Shown here one piece after another: positions 54,686-63,763 of a stretch of 64,000 nt of DNA (position 1 is the stretch's first letter; each line of letters opens with the position of its first letter). Under the pieces are notes generated by a model, which saw nothing but the letters and a program-made list of their open reading frames with translations, made no database searches and was not told the origin of the DNA. The stretch lies in the NCBI RefSeq assembly GCF_013085255.1, contig NZ_JABFCX010000002.1, forward strand, positions 1,292,501 through 1,356,500. The letters are read 5' to 3'. This DNA is from Parvularcula mediterranea (GTDB lineage: Bacteria; Pseudomonadota; Alphaproteobacteria; Caulobacterales; Parvularculaceae). Both the position numbers and the translations under genes were made by a program.

Positions 54686-56229
54686 CATGCGCTCTTGGCG
54701 ACCTTGTCGTCCTCGCTTCCGGCAGCGTCGGGCTCGTCTGACGCGTCGTCCGAAGCGTCGGTGGCCGCAGGTTCCTCTGCCTCGGGCTCAACCTCGGCTT
54801 CATCAGTGACTTCGGCATCAGCTTCGGTCTCTTCAGGCAGCGCGGTCTCCGATTCGTCAGTGACCGGGGTGTCCGGCACGACGGGCGCGGGCGGCGGGGC
54901 GAGAAGGGCGCGGACCTCGTCGCTGGCGATCTCTGGGGTCTCAACCTCGAGAGGAGGCGGTGCGAGGCGCTCGAATTCGGAGAATTCGCGGATCAGGCGT
55001 CGCCAGCCTTCGGTCGTATAGTGGAAGGTGCCATCGATGCCGGGGATGACTTCGGCGGGCGCGGCGGCAGCCTTGTCGCGCCACGGCTTTGCGGCCTCGG
55101 TGCCGTAACGGGCCTCGGTGATCTCGGCCATGAGGTCGAGGACGCGCCGGGAGGGACGGCCGGTCAGGAGCGGCTCGAGCGTTTCCTGCGCAGCGGCGGC
55201 GTCACCGCCTTCGAGCTGGAGCTTTGCCAGCAGGAGACGGCTTTCAGGATGCTCGGGATTGCGCTCGGTCAGCTTGATCAGGCGGCCCTGCACGCGCTCG
55301 TCCCGCTCATGGGAGAAGATGCGGCGCATGACGGCGGCGAGGCCCGGATGGGGCTCGGCTTCCCATGCATCACCCAAGAGGCGGGCAGCTTTGGCCCGGT
55401 GGCCGGCGTCGAGCTCGATCTCGGCCGCGAGGGCGGCGGCGGGGGTGAGTTTGGGTGATTTCTTCAGCGCTGCCTGGGCGTCCTTGCTGGCTTCGCCGCG
55501 TTCGCCTGCGTCGTCGGTGGCATAGGCCTGGGCGGCGAGGAGGGCGCCCTCCATGCGGCGGTATTCGAGGCCGTCGGCGATGTTGTTCTGGCGTCCGAGA
55601 GTGAGGGCTTCGAGGGCATCACCCCACGCGCCGCGCTCGAGGTTGAGGCGCAGCACGCTTTCGAATGCCCATGCGGTGCCGGGACGAAGGCGGAAGGCCC
55701 GCTCGGCATAGGCGCGGGCTTCTTCGTGGTCGCCGGACTGGATGGCCTGCATGTAGAGGCCGCGAAGTCCGAGGAACTCAGTCTCGGGCGCTTCGAGCAT
55801 GGCAGTGTAGCTGAGCTGCGCGGTGTCCGTGTCGCCTGCGAGCTGGGCCGCTTGCGCAGTCAGAAGGCGGGTCAGCGCAGGCTCTGCGAGGGTCTTGGCG
55901 GCGGTGTTGGCATAGCGCTGGGCGTCTGCGGCGTCGCCTGCGGCAACAGCTTCGAGGCCGCGGGTGAGGGCGACCATGCCACGGGCGCGCTTCCTGTCCT
56001 CAGCGCGGCGCTTGAACTTCCCGGGCAGGCTGACGAGCCATGAGAACACCGTACCGCCAAAGAAAAAGAGGATCAGCGCGCCGATCGCGAGCCCGATCAG
56101 AAGGTTGGTCGAGACATCAACACGCGTGCCCTCAAGCTCGAGGACCGTGAAGCCGGAAAGCCCGGTGAGGCCCGTAATCACCCAAGCGGCGATGATCACG
56201 AAGACGATGTAGAGGAAGATCTTCAGCAT
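54685..56229 (-). CDS. hemY: HemY-like inner-membrane TPR protein
   Basis: 514 residues. Two membrane helices at the N terminus (LKIFLYIVFVIIAAWVITGL and LLIGLAIGALILFFFGGTVFSWLV) start the HemY_N domain, followed by TPR-type helical repeats to about 400, then FHYTTEGWRRLIREFSEFERLAPPP and an acidic, Glu/Asp-rich tail. Members cluster with hemC, hemD and mic60 in proteobacteria and are linked to haem synthesis without a proven enzymatic role. The tail from about 440 is unusually long and acidic. Confidence 0.9.
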   Translation of the reverse strand: MLKIFLYIVFVIIAAWVITGLTGLSGFTVLELEGTRVDVSTNLLIGLAIGALILFFFGGTVFSWLVSLPGKFKRRAEDRKRARGMVALTRGLEAVAAGDAADAQRYANTAAKTLAEPALTRLLTAQAAQLAGDTDTAQLSYTAMLEAPETEFLGLRGLYMQAIQSGDHEEARAYAERAFRLRPGTAWAFESVLRLNLERGAWGDALEALTLGRQNNIADGLEYRRMEGALLAAQAYATDDAGERGEASKDAQAALKKSPKLTPAAALAAEIELDAGHRAKAARLLGDAWEAEPHPGLAAVMRRIFSHERDERVQGRLIKLTERNPEHPESRLLLAKLQLEGGDAAAAQETLEPLLTGRPSRRVLDLMAEITEARYGTEAAKPWRDKAAAAPAEVIPGIDGTFHYTTEGWRRLIREFSEFERLAPPPLEVETPEIASDEVRALLAPPPAPVVPDTPVTDESETALPEETEADAEVTDEAEVEPEAEEPAATDASDDASDEPDAAGSEDDKVAKSA

Positions 56230-56267
56230 CGGCGGGCCTCAATCGGGTTGCGCTTCAGAAGAGACGT

Positions 56268-58499
56268 CTAGCGGTTCGTCTCTCCGGTCACGAGTTTTTC
56301 GAGATCCGCGATGCCGCGGGCTGCCGCGGCCTTGGCCTCGGCAGCAGCGAGCCATCCGGCGAAGGCTTCACGGGCTTCGCCTTCGAGGCTGGAGATCTCC
56401 TCGGTTGCAGCGCCGACACTGCCTTCTTCAAGGCGGGCTTCGGCACGGGCGATAATGGCGCCAGGCGTGTCGCCCTCGACATCGCCCACGGGGCGGACCG
56501 TGAAGAGGCCGGAGAGGTTAGCGCCGAGCTTGCCCAGGACGCCGTCCGCGCCTTCCCGCTTGGCCCCGGCGAGGGCCTGACGCGATGCATCGTCGAACGT
56601 TGCGCGCAGGGTTTCATCCGTCGGGATGCCCTGATCAGCGAAGACGCGGAGGTTGGAAAGCTCGGTTTCGCCGCCTGCGATCGATTCCACATTGTTGAGC
56701 TGGTTGCGGAACGGGCGACCTGCTTCGATGGCTTCGGAGAGGTTGGTCAGCGCAACCATCAGTGCACCGCGCTGGGCCACGGCCACGTCGCGGGTCTGGA
56801 TCTGGTTGATCCGGCTGTCAAGCTGGGACAGGCGTTCCTGTGCCTGCTCCTGCTGTTCGGAAAGGCTCTCCTGCAGCTGGACGATGCGTTGGTTCGTCTG
56901 CTGAACTTCAGCGCGGGTCTCGTTGACGGCCTGGCTCGTTTCCTGAACCTGCTGGCCGATCTGGTTGAGGCCCTCTTCGGTCTCCTGCACCTGCTGACGG
57001 GTTTCGGAGACAGCGCGGGAGGTCTCGGCCAGTGCTTCGTTGGTTTCCGCGAGGCGGCTGTCGATGACTTCGTTCGTCTCGGCGAGGACCTGTGAGCGGA
57101 CGCCTTCGACTTCTTGGGAGACGTCTTGGGTGATCTCGCGGCGGAGGTTCGCGATCCGCTCCTCAGGGATCACGGCGACGGGCTGGGGCGCGGCTTCTTC
57201 GTCCGTAGGCTGTGCTTCTTCTGCAGCAGGGGCCTCCTCGCCTTGGGCTGCGCGAACTTCGGCGTTGCGGCGCTCGGCGAGGCGGGTGAGACCAGCGATG
57301 CGCCGCGTGGCGGCGTTCTCGCCTTCGGCCATCTCTTCTTCCTGCGCGGCGGCTTCGGCTTCAGCCTCGGCAACGGCCTGGCGTTCGGCTTCTTCTTCGG
57401 CTGCGCGCGCAGCTTCGACTTCGGCCTGGCGCTGGACCTCGGCCTCGCGGGCGGCGCGGCGTTCGGCTTCGACACGCTCCATCTCGGCGAGGCGCTCGGC
57501 TTCCTCAGCGGCTTCCCGTTCGGCGCGAGCTTCTTCGGCGGCCTGACGTTCGGCTTCGGCCTGCTCGATCGCTTCGCGGCGGGCGACGCGCTGGGCTTCT
57601 GCGGCTTCAGCGGCGCGCTCTTCGGAGCGGTTGTCCGCGGCGGCGGTCAGGGCCGCGACGAGGGCTTCGGCCTCGGCGGTGTCAGGTTCTTCAGCGGCCT
57701 CTTCTTCGGTGGGCTGAGCGTCATCCGCTGGGGCAGCTTCCGCGACCTGCACGGTCTCTTCTTCCGAAGGCTCTTCTTGCGGCTCCTCAGACGCGGCGCT
57801 GTTCAACGCGGCGACGAGGGCAAGGGCCTCTTCGGATGGCTCTGCGGGTGCTTCGGGCTCTTGCGTCTCAGCTTCCGCCTGTGCGGTTTCCTCGGGTGCT
57901 TCCTCGGCGGGAGCTTCAGCTTCCTCAGCAGCGGCAGCAGCCTCGGCCATCACGGCTTCGCTGGCGCTTCCGCGCTCTTCATCCGTAGGCGCAGCTTCTG
58001 CGACTTCGGTCGGAGCGGCGCTGTCAGGGGCAGTGGTGGCCGCAGGAGAGGTCGCTGCGAAATTTTCGTTGGTCGGCGCGGCAGGTTCGCCCGAGCCAGA
58101 GAGCTGGTTCGAGGGGAACTGGATCGTCTGGCGATCACCGCTGTCGGTGATCACGACGCCGTCTTCGAGGACGACACGGTCATTGTCACGCTCGGAGAAG
58201 ATGAAGATCGCGCCGACGGCAAGAGCTGCAACACCGCCGAGGGCGATGAAAGGGAGGACCGAGCCTCCTCCGCCGCCGCCATTCTCGGATGGTTCTTCCG
58301 TATGCGTGCCTTCGGGTTCGTAGACCGTGTCGTCAGGACCCTCGGCAGAAGCGGAGAGCTCTTCGGTCTCGCCTTCGTCGTCGGAAACGATCTCGGCTTC
58401 GACAGCGTCGTCTTCTGTCTGCGCGTCGTCCGAAGAGGCCTCGATCTCTGCGTCTTCCGCTGCGTCGTTGTCGTCGTTCTTCTTGTTGTCGTCAGCCAT
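56268..58499 (-). CDS. Alphaproteobacterial Mic60 (mitofilin homologue), enlarged
   Basis: Membrane-shaping protein, the bacterial relative of mitochondrial Mic60. 743 residues: an acidic cytoplasmic start, one transmembrane helix (about 83-103, LPFIALGGVAALAVGAIFIF), a very long Ala/Glu/Arg low-complexity region (about 130-450), a heptad coiled coil (about 480-600, NEALAETSRAVSETRQQVQE) and the conserved mitofilin C-terminal domain (about 610-743). Relatives are usually much shorter. The frame is open to 58727, but the ATG at 58499 (MADDNKKNDD) is the sensible start. Lies between hemD and hemY, its usual position. Confidence 0.87.
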   Translation of the reverse strand: MADDNKKNDDNDAAEDAEIEASSDDAQTEDDAVEAEIVSDDEGETEELSASAEGPDDTVYEPEGTHTEEPSENGGGGGGSVLPFIALGGVAALAVGAIFIFSERDNDRVVLEDGVVITDSGDRQTIQFPSNQLSGSGEPAAPTNENFAATSPAATTAPDSAAPTEVAEAAPTDEERGSASEAVMAEAAAAAEEAEAPAEEAPEETAQAEAETQEPEAPAEPSEEALALVAALNSAASEEPQEEPSEEETVQVAEAAPADDAQPTEEEAAEEPDTAEAEALVAALTAAADNRSEERAAEAAEAQRVARREAIEQAEAERQAAEEARAEREAAEEAERLAEMERVEAERRAAREAEVQRQAEVEAARAAEEEAERQAVAEAEAEAAAQEEEMAEGENAATRRIAGLTRLAERRNAEVRAAQGEEAPAAEEAQPTDEEAAPQPVAVIPEERIANLRREITQDVSQEVEGVRSQVLAETNEVIDSRLAETNEALAETSRAVSETRQQVQETEEGLNQIGQQVQETSQAVNETRAEVQQTNQRIVQLQESLSEQQEQAQERLSQLDSRINQIQTRDVAVAQRGALMVALTNLSEAIEAGRPFRNQLNNVESIAGGETELSNLRVFADQGIPTDETLRATFDDASRQALAGAKREGADGVLGKLGANLSGLFTVRPVGDVEGDTPGAIIARAEARLEEGSVGAATEEISSLEGEAREAFAGWLAAAEAKAAAARGIADLEKLVTGETNR

Positions 58500-58560
58500 A
58501 CCAAACCCCTCGTGGCACACGAGATTCCCAGTGAGCGAGCCGGGCCCGCCTTTTCGGAAC

Positions 58561-59259
58561 TTATGTGCAGCGCGATGAAACGAAGTCAACGAACAGCGCG
58601 GGGTCCGGGTCAGTTGCAGTGAACACGTTTTCGAAGGTGCCTGAGGCCTCTGCGGTCTGGGCGATCCTGGGGCTGAGACAGAGCGCCGCAAGCGGGGGAA
58701 GATTTCGGTTCCGGACCAGCCGGGCAAAGTTTTCGGCTGCCAGAGCTGACAGGAATGTCACGAAGTGAGGGCTGTTGCTTGCGAGGAAGTCGGCGAGGGC
58801 AGCGGGTGCTTCCTGAGGTGCGCGGGCTGCGTAGACGAACTGGCGGCGGTAGCGGACGCCGCGGGCTTCGAGGGGCTCGCGGGGGTCGGTGGCGAGGCGC
58901 TCGCCTGAAAGGTGGAGGAGGCGGGTGCCGTCGGGAATGAGGGCGAGAAACGTTTCATCGACGGTGCTCTGTCCCTCGCCTGCGACGGTGAGCCCTGCCT
59001 TGCGGGCGGCTTCCGCGCTGGCTGGGCCGACGGCGTAGACGGGGAGCTCAGGCAGGGGGTCTGCGTGGGTGATGGCGCGGGGGGAGGTGATGAGGAGGGC
59101 GCTGGCGTCGCCTTGATCGACCTCGCCGCCTGTGGCCTCGATCGTGCTCATCGGTGCAGAGAAGATGCGGCCTGCTTTGGCTTCCGTCAGCCTGCTGACG
59201 AGATCGCTCGCGCCCGGTTCGGGGCGGGTGACGAGGATCGCGGCATCAGCCACCGGCAA
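58561..59259 (-). CDS. hemD: Uroporphyrinogen-III synthase
   Basis: Cyclises and inverts ring D of hydroxymethylbilane to uroporphyrinogen III, for haem and corrin synthesis. 232 residues, two-domain fold with the weakly conserved features of the family (ILVTRPEPGA at the start, ALLITSPRAI near 57, YAVGPASAEAARKAGL near 78 and HFVTFLSALAAENF later). Identity rests partly on context: overlapping hemC by 14 bases and followed by mic60 and hemY. Confidence 0.88.
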   Translation of the reverse strand: MPVADAAILVTRPEPGASDLVSRLTEAKAGRIFSAPMSTIEATGGEVDQGDASALLITSPRAITHADPLPELPVYAVGPASAEAARKAGLTVAGEGQSTVDETFLALIPDGTRLLHLSGERLATDPREPLEARGVRYRRQFVYAARAPQEAPAALADFLASNSPHFVTFLSALAAENFARLVRNRNLPPLAALCLSPRIAQTAEASGTFENVFTATDPDPALFVDFVSSRCT

Positions 59260-60217
59260 TGACCGCTTTCAGCTCGGCACTGGCCATAGAGAGGAGCTGC
59301 TCTGCAGCTCGGCCGCCTTTAGCGAGGGCGTCGAGGATGAGGTCGTCGGGCGTTGTCCCTTCGGCCTCGAAGGTTTCGTCGAAGGCTTCGAACATCTGGC
59401 CGTCAGGGTGCAGAATTTCTGCCCGGAAACGGACTTTGGTACCTGTTGCTTCGGCAAGGCCTGCCATCGGCGTCCGGCAGGAGCCGTCGAGCCTTGCGAC
59501 GAAGGCGCGCTCGACCGCGCTGGCGAGCTCGGTCGCGGGATCGGAGATCTTGCGGCAGAGCTCCAGGGTCTCCTCGTCATCGCCACGGGCCTGGATGCAG
59601 AGGGCGCCTTGGCCGAGGGCGGGCAGCATGACGTCAGGATCAATCGGCAGGCGGCGGACATCGTCGCGACCGAGGCGCCTGAGGCCCGCTTCGGCAAGGA
59701 AAGTGCCTGCGGCGACGCCTGCTTCGAGCTTTTCGAGGCGGGTCTGAACGTTGCCGCGGAAAGGGACGACGTCGAGGTCGGGACGCCTACGGAGGATCTG
59801 GGCTGCCCGGCGGATCGAGCTGGTGCCGAGCTTTGCGCCTTGGGGAAGGGTTTCGATGCCTGCGCCGTCGAGGGTGACAAAGGCATCGCGGGGGTCTTCG
59901 CGCTTAGGGACAGCGGCCTGAACGAGGCCCTTGGGCATCTCGGCGGGCATGTCCTTCATCGAGTGGACCGCGACCTGCGCTTCCCCGGTGAGGAGCGCCA
60001 TCTCGATCTCTTTGACGAAGAGGCCCTTGCCGCCGACCTCGGCGAGGGAGCTTTGCAGGTTCTTGTCGCCGATGGTGACGAACGTCTTGAGCGGGAAACT
60101 GTCCGCCCACGCCGTCTCGGGCAGCCCAGCGGCGCGGCCAAGCATGGCGCGCACGGCTTCGGCCTGGGCAACGGCGAGGGGCGAGCGCCGGGAGGCTATG
60201 ATGATGGGTTTCTGCAT
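59246..60217 (-). CDS. hemC: Porphobilinogen deaminase (hydroxymethylbilane synthase)
   Basis: Polymerises four porphobilinogens. 323 residues; N-terminal RRSPLAVAQAEAVRAML, the cofactor region LDGSCRTPMAG with the dipyrromethane-bearing Cys near residue 241, and KDMPAEMP near 83. The frame runs to 60418, but the ATG at 60217 (MQKPIIIASRRSPLA) is the family start; the upstream part is antisense to tsaD. First gene of the hemC-hemD transcript, only 27 bases from the divergent tsaD. Confidence 0.96.
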   Translation of the reverse strand: MQKPIIIASRRSPLAVAQAEAVRAMLGRAAGLPETAWADSFPLKTFVTIGDKNLQSSLAEVGGKGLFVKEIEMALLTGEAQVAVHSMKDMPAEMPKGLVQAAVPKREDPRDAFVTLDGAGIETLPQGAKLGTSSIRRAAQILRRRPDLDVVPFRGNVQTRLEKLEAGVAAGTFLAEAGLRRLGRDDVRRLPIDPDVMLPALGQGALCIQARGDDEETLELCRKISDPATELASAVERAFVARLDGSCRTPMAGLAEATGTKVRFRAEILHPDGQMFEAFDETFEAEGTTPDDLILDALAKGGRAAEQLLSMASAELKAVIAGG

Positions 60218-60244
60218 CAGGTCCGTGCTGCTAGGCGCTCGGCG

Positions 60245-61324
60245 ATGGAGCGACAAGAGCGTCTGGTCTTTGGCATTGAGTCGAGCTGCGATGATACCGC
60301 AGCGGCGGTCCTGCGCATTGGCGAGAGGGTCGAGATCCTCTCCTCCATCGTGCGCGGTCAGGACGAGGCGCATGCTCCCTTTGGCGGGGTGGTCCCTGAG
60401 ATCGCTGCGCGGGCCCATGCGGACAGGATCGACCAGGTGGCCGCAGAGGCCCTGCGCGAGGCGGGCGTTACCGCTGTCGCGCTGGACCTGATCGCGGCGA
60501 CGGCGGGGCCGGGGCTGATCGGCGGGGTCATGGCGGGGTTCACCTTCGCCAAGGGCCTATCGTTGGCGACGGGCGTGCCGCTGGTGCCTGTGAACCACCT
60601 TGAAGGCCATGCGCTGTCGGCGGGGCTCGAGCATGACGTGCCGCTGCCCTACCTCCTGCTGCTGGTGAGCGGGGGGCATTCGCAGCTGTTGCTGATCGAG
60701 GGCGCAGGCAAGGCGAAGCGGCTCGGTACGACGATCGACGATGCGGCTGGCGAGGCGTTCGACAAGACGGCGAAGCTGATGGGCCTTGGTGTCCCTGGTG
60801 GTCCTGCAATCCAGCGGGTGGCGGAAGAGGGTGACGCGGAGCGGTTTGCGATGCCGCGGCCGCTTCTTGGGCGGAAGGGCTTCGACTTCAGTTTTTCAGG
60901 GCTCAAGACGGCTGTCCGTCAGGCGGCGGAGGAGGCTGCGCCTCTTTCGGATCAGGACCGGGCGGACCTCGCGGCGAGTTTTCAGGCGGCGGCGGTGAAG
61001 CATCTCGCTTCCCGGACGGAGGCTGCGTTGCGGGAGACGGGGGCGACGACGCTGGTCGCTGCTGGCGGCGTGGCGGCGAATGCCATGCTGCGGGCGCGGC
61101 TTGAGGAGATTGCCGAGGCCGAGGGCGCGGGCTTTCTCGTGCCGGGGCTTAAGTACTGCACCGATAATGCGGCGATGATCGCGCTAGCGGGCGCAAGGCT
61201 TCACGAGGCGGGGCTTGCGCCGACGCAGGAGGATGCTCTGGCGCTGGCTCCGCGGCCGCGATGGCCCTTGGACGGAGAGGCTGCGCCGGTGGTCGGCAAA
61301 GGCAAACGGGGAGCGAAGGTCTGA
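60245..61324 (+). CDS. tsaD: tRNA threonylcarbamoyltransferase TsaD
   Basis: Transfers the threonylcarbamoyl group to A37 of ANN-decoding tRNAs. 359 residues; VFGIESSCDDTAAAV, LVSGGHSQLLLIEG, GFDFSFSGLKTAVRQ, and metal-binding HLEGHALS with His-x3-His near residue 118. The frame is open upstream to 59132, but that part is antisense to hemC; start at the ATG at 60245 (MERQERLVFG). Its stop overlaps gpsA (ATGA). Confidence 0.96.
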   Translation: MERQERLVFGIESSCDDTAAAVLRIGERVEILSSIVRGQDEAHAPFGGVVPEIAARAHADRIDQVAAEALREAGVTAVALDLIAATAGPGLIGGVMAGFTFAKGLSLATGVPLVPVNHLEGHALSAGLEHDVPLPYLLLLVSGGHSQLLLIEGAGKAKRLGTTIDDAAGEAFDKTAKLMGLGVPGGPAIQRVAEEGDAERFAMPRPLLGRKGFDFSFSGLKTAVRQAAEEAAPLSDQDRADLAASFQAAAVKHLASRTEAALRETGATTLVAAGGVAANAMLRARLEEIAEAEGAGFLVPGLKYCTDNAAMIALAGARLHEAGLAPTQEDALALAPRPRWPLDGEAAPVVGKGKRGAKV

Positions 61325-62316
61325 TGGCGAAGCTGATGGTGGCCGGCGCTGGCTCATGGGGCACGGCCCTTGCGGTGCTGATGGCCGAGGCTGGCCGGGA
61401 GACGGTGCTCTGGTGCCGTGACAAGGAGCGGGCGCTCCAGATGGCGACGGCGCGGGAGAATGCGCGCTATCTCGGCGGCGTCGCGTTTCCAGAGGCGCTT
61501 TCGGTGACGTCGGTCGCTTCCGATCTCAAGGATGCCGAAGGTCTCCTGTTCGTGGTGCCTGCACAGGCGGCGCGGGGTTGGCTCGAGCGGTTCCGTGAGG
61601 CGACGAGCGGCGCGGACCTGCCGGTGGCGCTATGCTGCAAGGGGCTGGAGCGGGGCTCCATGGCGCCGATGCATAAGGTGCTCTCGGAGACTTGGCCTGA
61701 GGCGAAGGGCTCTGTCCTCTCAGGGCCGAGCTTTGCGGCGGATGTGGCGCGGGGGCTGCCGACGGCGGTGACGCTGGCTTCTGAGGATGAGGCGCAGCGT
61801 TCGTTCTGGCTGGAGCGACTCTCGACGCCGACCTTCAGGCCCTATGCTTCCGACGACCCCCTGGGCGCGGAGCTTGGCGGGGCGGTGAAGAACGTGCTGG
61901 CGATTGCCTGCGGGATCGCGGTGGGCAAGGGGTTCGGCGAGAGCGCCAAGGCTGCGCTGATCGCGCGGGGCTTTGCGGAGCTGCAGCGGTTCGGTCTGGC
62001 GATGGGGGCGAAGCCGGAGACGCTGGCAGGGCTTTCGGGGCTTGGGGACCTCGTCCTCACCTGCAACTCGCCCCAGTCGCGGAATTTCTCGCTTGGCATG
62101 GCGATTGGCGAAGGTGCTGATCCTGCGACCTATCTCGAGAGCCAGAAGAGCGTGGCCGAAGGCGCTGCAACGGCTGGTCCTCTGACGGAGCAGGCACGGG
62201 CGCTCGGTTGCGAGATGCCGATTTCAGAAGGTGTGGCAGCAGTAATCGACGGCCGCCAAGGCGTCGATGAAGCGATCGGCGGCCTGATGAACAGACCGCT
62301 CAGAAGCGAAGCTTAG
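61324..62316 (+). CDS. gpsA: Glycerol-3-phosphate dehydrogenase (NAD(P)+)
   Basis: Makes sn-glycerol 3-phosphate for phospholipid synthesis. 330 residues; Rossmann start VAGAGSWGTALAVLMAEAG near residue 5, LCCKGLE, VLSGPSFAADVARGLPTAV, GAVKNVLAIACGIAVGKGFGESAKAALIARG with catalytic Lys, and LSGLGDLVLTC. The ATG at 61324 overlaps the tsaD stop. Its stop overlaps the end of the next, convergent gene by 4 bases. Confidence 0.97.
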   Translation: MAKLMVAGAGSWGTALAVLMAEAGRETVLWCRDKERALQMATARENARYLGGVAFPEALSVTSVASDLKDAEGLLFVVPAQAARGWLERFREATSGADLPVALCCKGLERGSMAPMHKVLSETWPEAKGSVLSGPSFAADVARGLPTAVTLASEDEAQRSFWLERLSTPTFRPYASDDPLGAELGGAVKNVLAIACGIAVGKGFGESAKAALIARGFAELQRFGLAMGAKPETLAGLSGLGDLVLTCNSPQSRNFSLGMAIGEGADPATYLESQKSVAEGAATAGPLTEQARALGCEMPISEGVAAVIDGRQGVDEAIGGLMNRPLRSEA

Positions 62317-62711
62317 AGGTAGTCGCCTGCGCGGCAGCTGCGGCGCTCACGCGGTTCTGCAGCCGCGTCGGATGCGCCTTTGCCAAGGGCCGAGGCGCCC
62401 ATCGCACCGACATTGTCGTAGCAGGTCTGGACCTGGCCTTCGAAGACGGTGCTGGTCGAGCTGATGCCCTCGCGGACCATGTCGTAGCCGAGGAAGTAGC
62501 ACTCGCAGGCGGTCGTCGGGGCGACATAATCTTCCGGGTCGTCGCTCAGGAGGCCCGAGAGCGAAGCCTTCGTCGAGATGGTGCGGGTCTGACCCGGCTC
62601 ATAGGAGCGCTCACTCGGCCCCGAAGACGCCGAACCCAAGAAAACAAAGAGGAAAACTGCTCCGATACCGAGCGCCAGAAGGCCGCCGAAAATCGTCTCG
62701 ATGCGCGTCAT
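62313..62711 (-). CDS. Small membrane-anchored protein of unknown function
   Basis: 132 residues: MTRIETIFGGLLALGIGAVFLFVFLG is one N-terminal membrane helix, followed by a soluble domain with four cysteines (CECYF, TCYDN, SCRAG), consistent with an exported, disulfide-containing domain. No family recognised. It is convergent with gpsA and followed on the same strand by a protease gene 74 bases upstream. Confidence 0.6.
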   Translation of the reverse strand: MTRIETIFGGLLALGIGAVFLFVFLGSASSGPSERSYEPGQTRTISTKASLSGLLSDDPEDYVAPTTACECYFLGYDMVREGISSTSTVFEGQVQTCYDNVGAMGASALGKGASDAAAEPRERRSCRAGDYL

Positions 62712-62785
62712 GGCTCTGTTTCCACCCCTAACCGTCGGGAGACCTTAACCTGAACGAGACGTTAAGAAAAGGCGGAACCTCGCTA

Positions 62786-63679
62786 TCATGCCCCGCGGTC
62801 GTAGCAGGCCTCGGTGATGGTCCAGCCCAGGTCCCTGAGCATGCCGAGCATGATCTTGTCAGGGTTGCGGATGCTCTCGCCGCGGCCTGAGTTGGAGAGC
62901 ATGACCGGCGTGGGGGCCCTTGGAAACGCTGGGATGTGGCTGACGTTGAGGGGCGTGACGCCGACCGGGAAGCCATTGTTGGCCTTCTCCGCCTCGGGGC
63001 CGTCGAAATGGATGGTTGGATTGGCGAGGGCAAAGGTGAGGCCGAGGGAGGGATTGCCGAAGTCCTCGGTGATCTTCCGGCCATCAGCCAGCTTCAGGAA
63101 CGTGTCGTAGAGCTGGGGCGTGCCGTCCTGCTCGTGCAGGGTGAAGCTGTAGTTGAAGTAGTTGACGAAGCCGTTGGGCCTGCCAATCGCGCCGAGGGGT
63201 TCGCCTTCCCAAGGGACGAAGGTCGCCGATGAGAGCCCGAGGCCGTGGCCGATTTCGTGGAGGGCGACATTGATCATGTCGACGCCATCCTCGGGGATCG
63301 GGTCATTCCTTGAGTAGTGGCGGGTCTCGTCGCCCATTTCTTCCTTGATGAAGATGTTGATGTCGTCCTCATCGCTCACCCGTTTGCCGCGGAGGGCCGA
63401 GGCGAGGGCGGTGGGGTACCAGGCGTCTTTGACGGGCAGGTAGCGCTTGTTCCGGACCACGTTCTGGTAGGCGAAGCCGGTGGGGCCGCGGTCGATCTTG
63501 GAGACCCTGATCCTGATCGGCGCTTCGGAGACGAGGCAGCGCTCCCAGACCATCGCCGCCTTCTCGAAATCGACCTGCCCGTCTTCGGAGAGGCCGTCGA
63601 AGCTCAGCTCAATGTCCGAGGTCGGCATCGGCTGGGCCGTGAGGGTCAGGGCGGCGAGAGCGAAGAGCATGGGCGTCAT
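62786..63679 (-). CDS. Exported metzincin-type zinc metallopeptidase
   Basis: 297 residues. A short signal peptide (MLFALAALTLTAQP) and then a peptidase domain with ALHEIGHGLGLSSATFV near residue 142: HEXXHxxG is the metzincin core, though the usual third His and Met-turn are replaced by less regular sequence, SHIPAFPRAPTPVMLSNSG, where Met in VMLSN could be the turn residue. Secreted protein of unknown substrate. Start at 63679, or at the ATG three codons in. Divergent from the ArsR-type repressor at 63764. Confidence 0.72.
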   Translation of the reverse strand: MTPMLFALAALTLTAQPMPTSDIELSFDGLSEDGQVDFEKAAMVWERCLVSEAPIRIRVSKIDRGPTGFAYQNVVRNKRYLPVKDAWYPTALASALRGKRVSDEDDINIFIKEEMGDETRHYSRNDPIPEDGVDMINVALHEIGHGLGLSSATFVPWEGEPLGAIGRPNGFVNYFNYSFTLHEQDGTPQLYDTFLKLADGRKITEDFGNPSLGLTFALANPTIHFDGPEAEKANNGFPVGVTPLNVSHIPAFPRAPTPVMLSNSGRGESIRNPDKIMLGMLRDLGWTITEACYDRGA

Positions 63680-63727
63680 CCGGGAAGCGAAAGTTCCATT
63701 TATTGTTTTGCGATGAAGAAGCCAGTC

Positions 63728-63757
63728 TTGACATCATTTAGTCGCTTAGCTAAATGA
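63728..63757 (+). promoter_or_regulatory. Promoter with overlapping palindromic operator
   Basis: TTGACA (63728-63733) and TAAATG (63751-63756) are 17 bases apart, a good sigma-70 promoter. The inverted repeat TCATTTAG (63734-63741) and CTAAATGA (63750-63757) lies between and over them, so a bound repressor would block the promoter. This suits autorepression by the downstream gene. Confidence 0.75.
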
Positions 63758-63763
63758 CGATTC

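Noticed and set aside
57114-58622. A 502-codon Gly/Phe/Arg-rich plus-strand frame opposite mic60
   Set aside because: Composition is the complement of the Ala/Glu repeats of mic60; no supporting motif.
59132-61324. Long form of tsaD starting at 59132
   Set aside because: The upstream part is antisense to hemC; the family start is at 60245.
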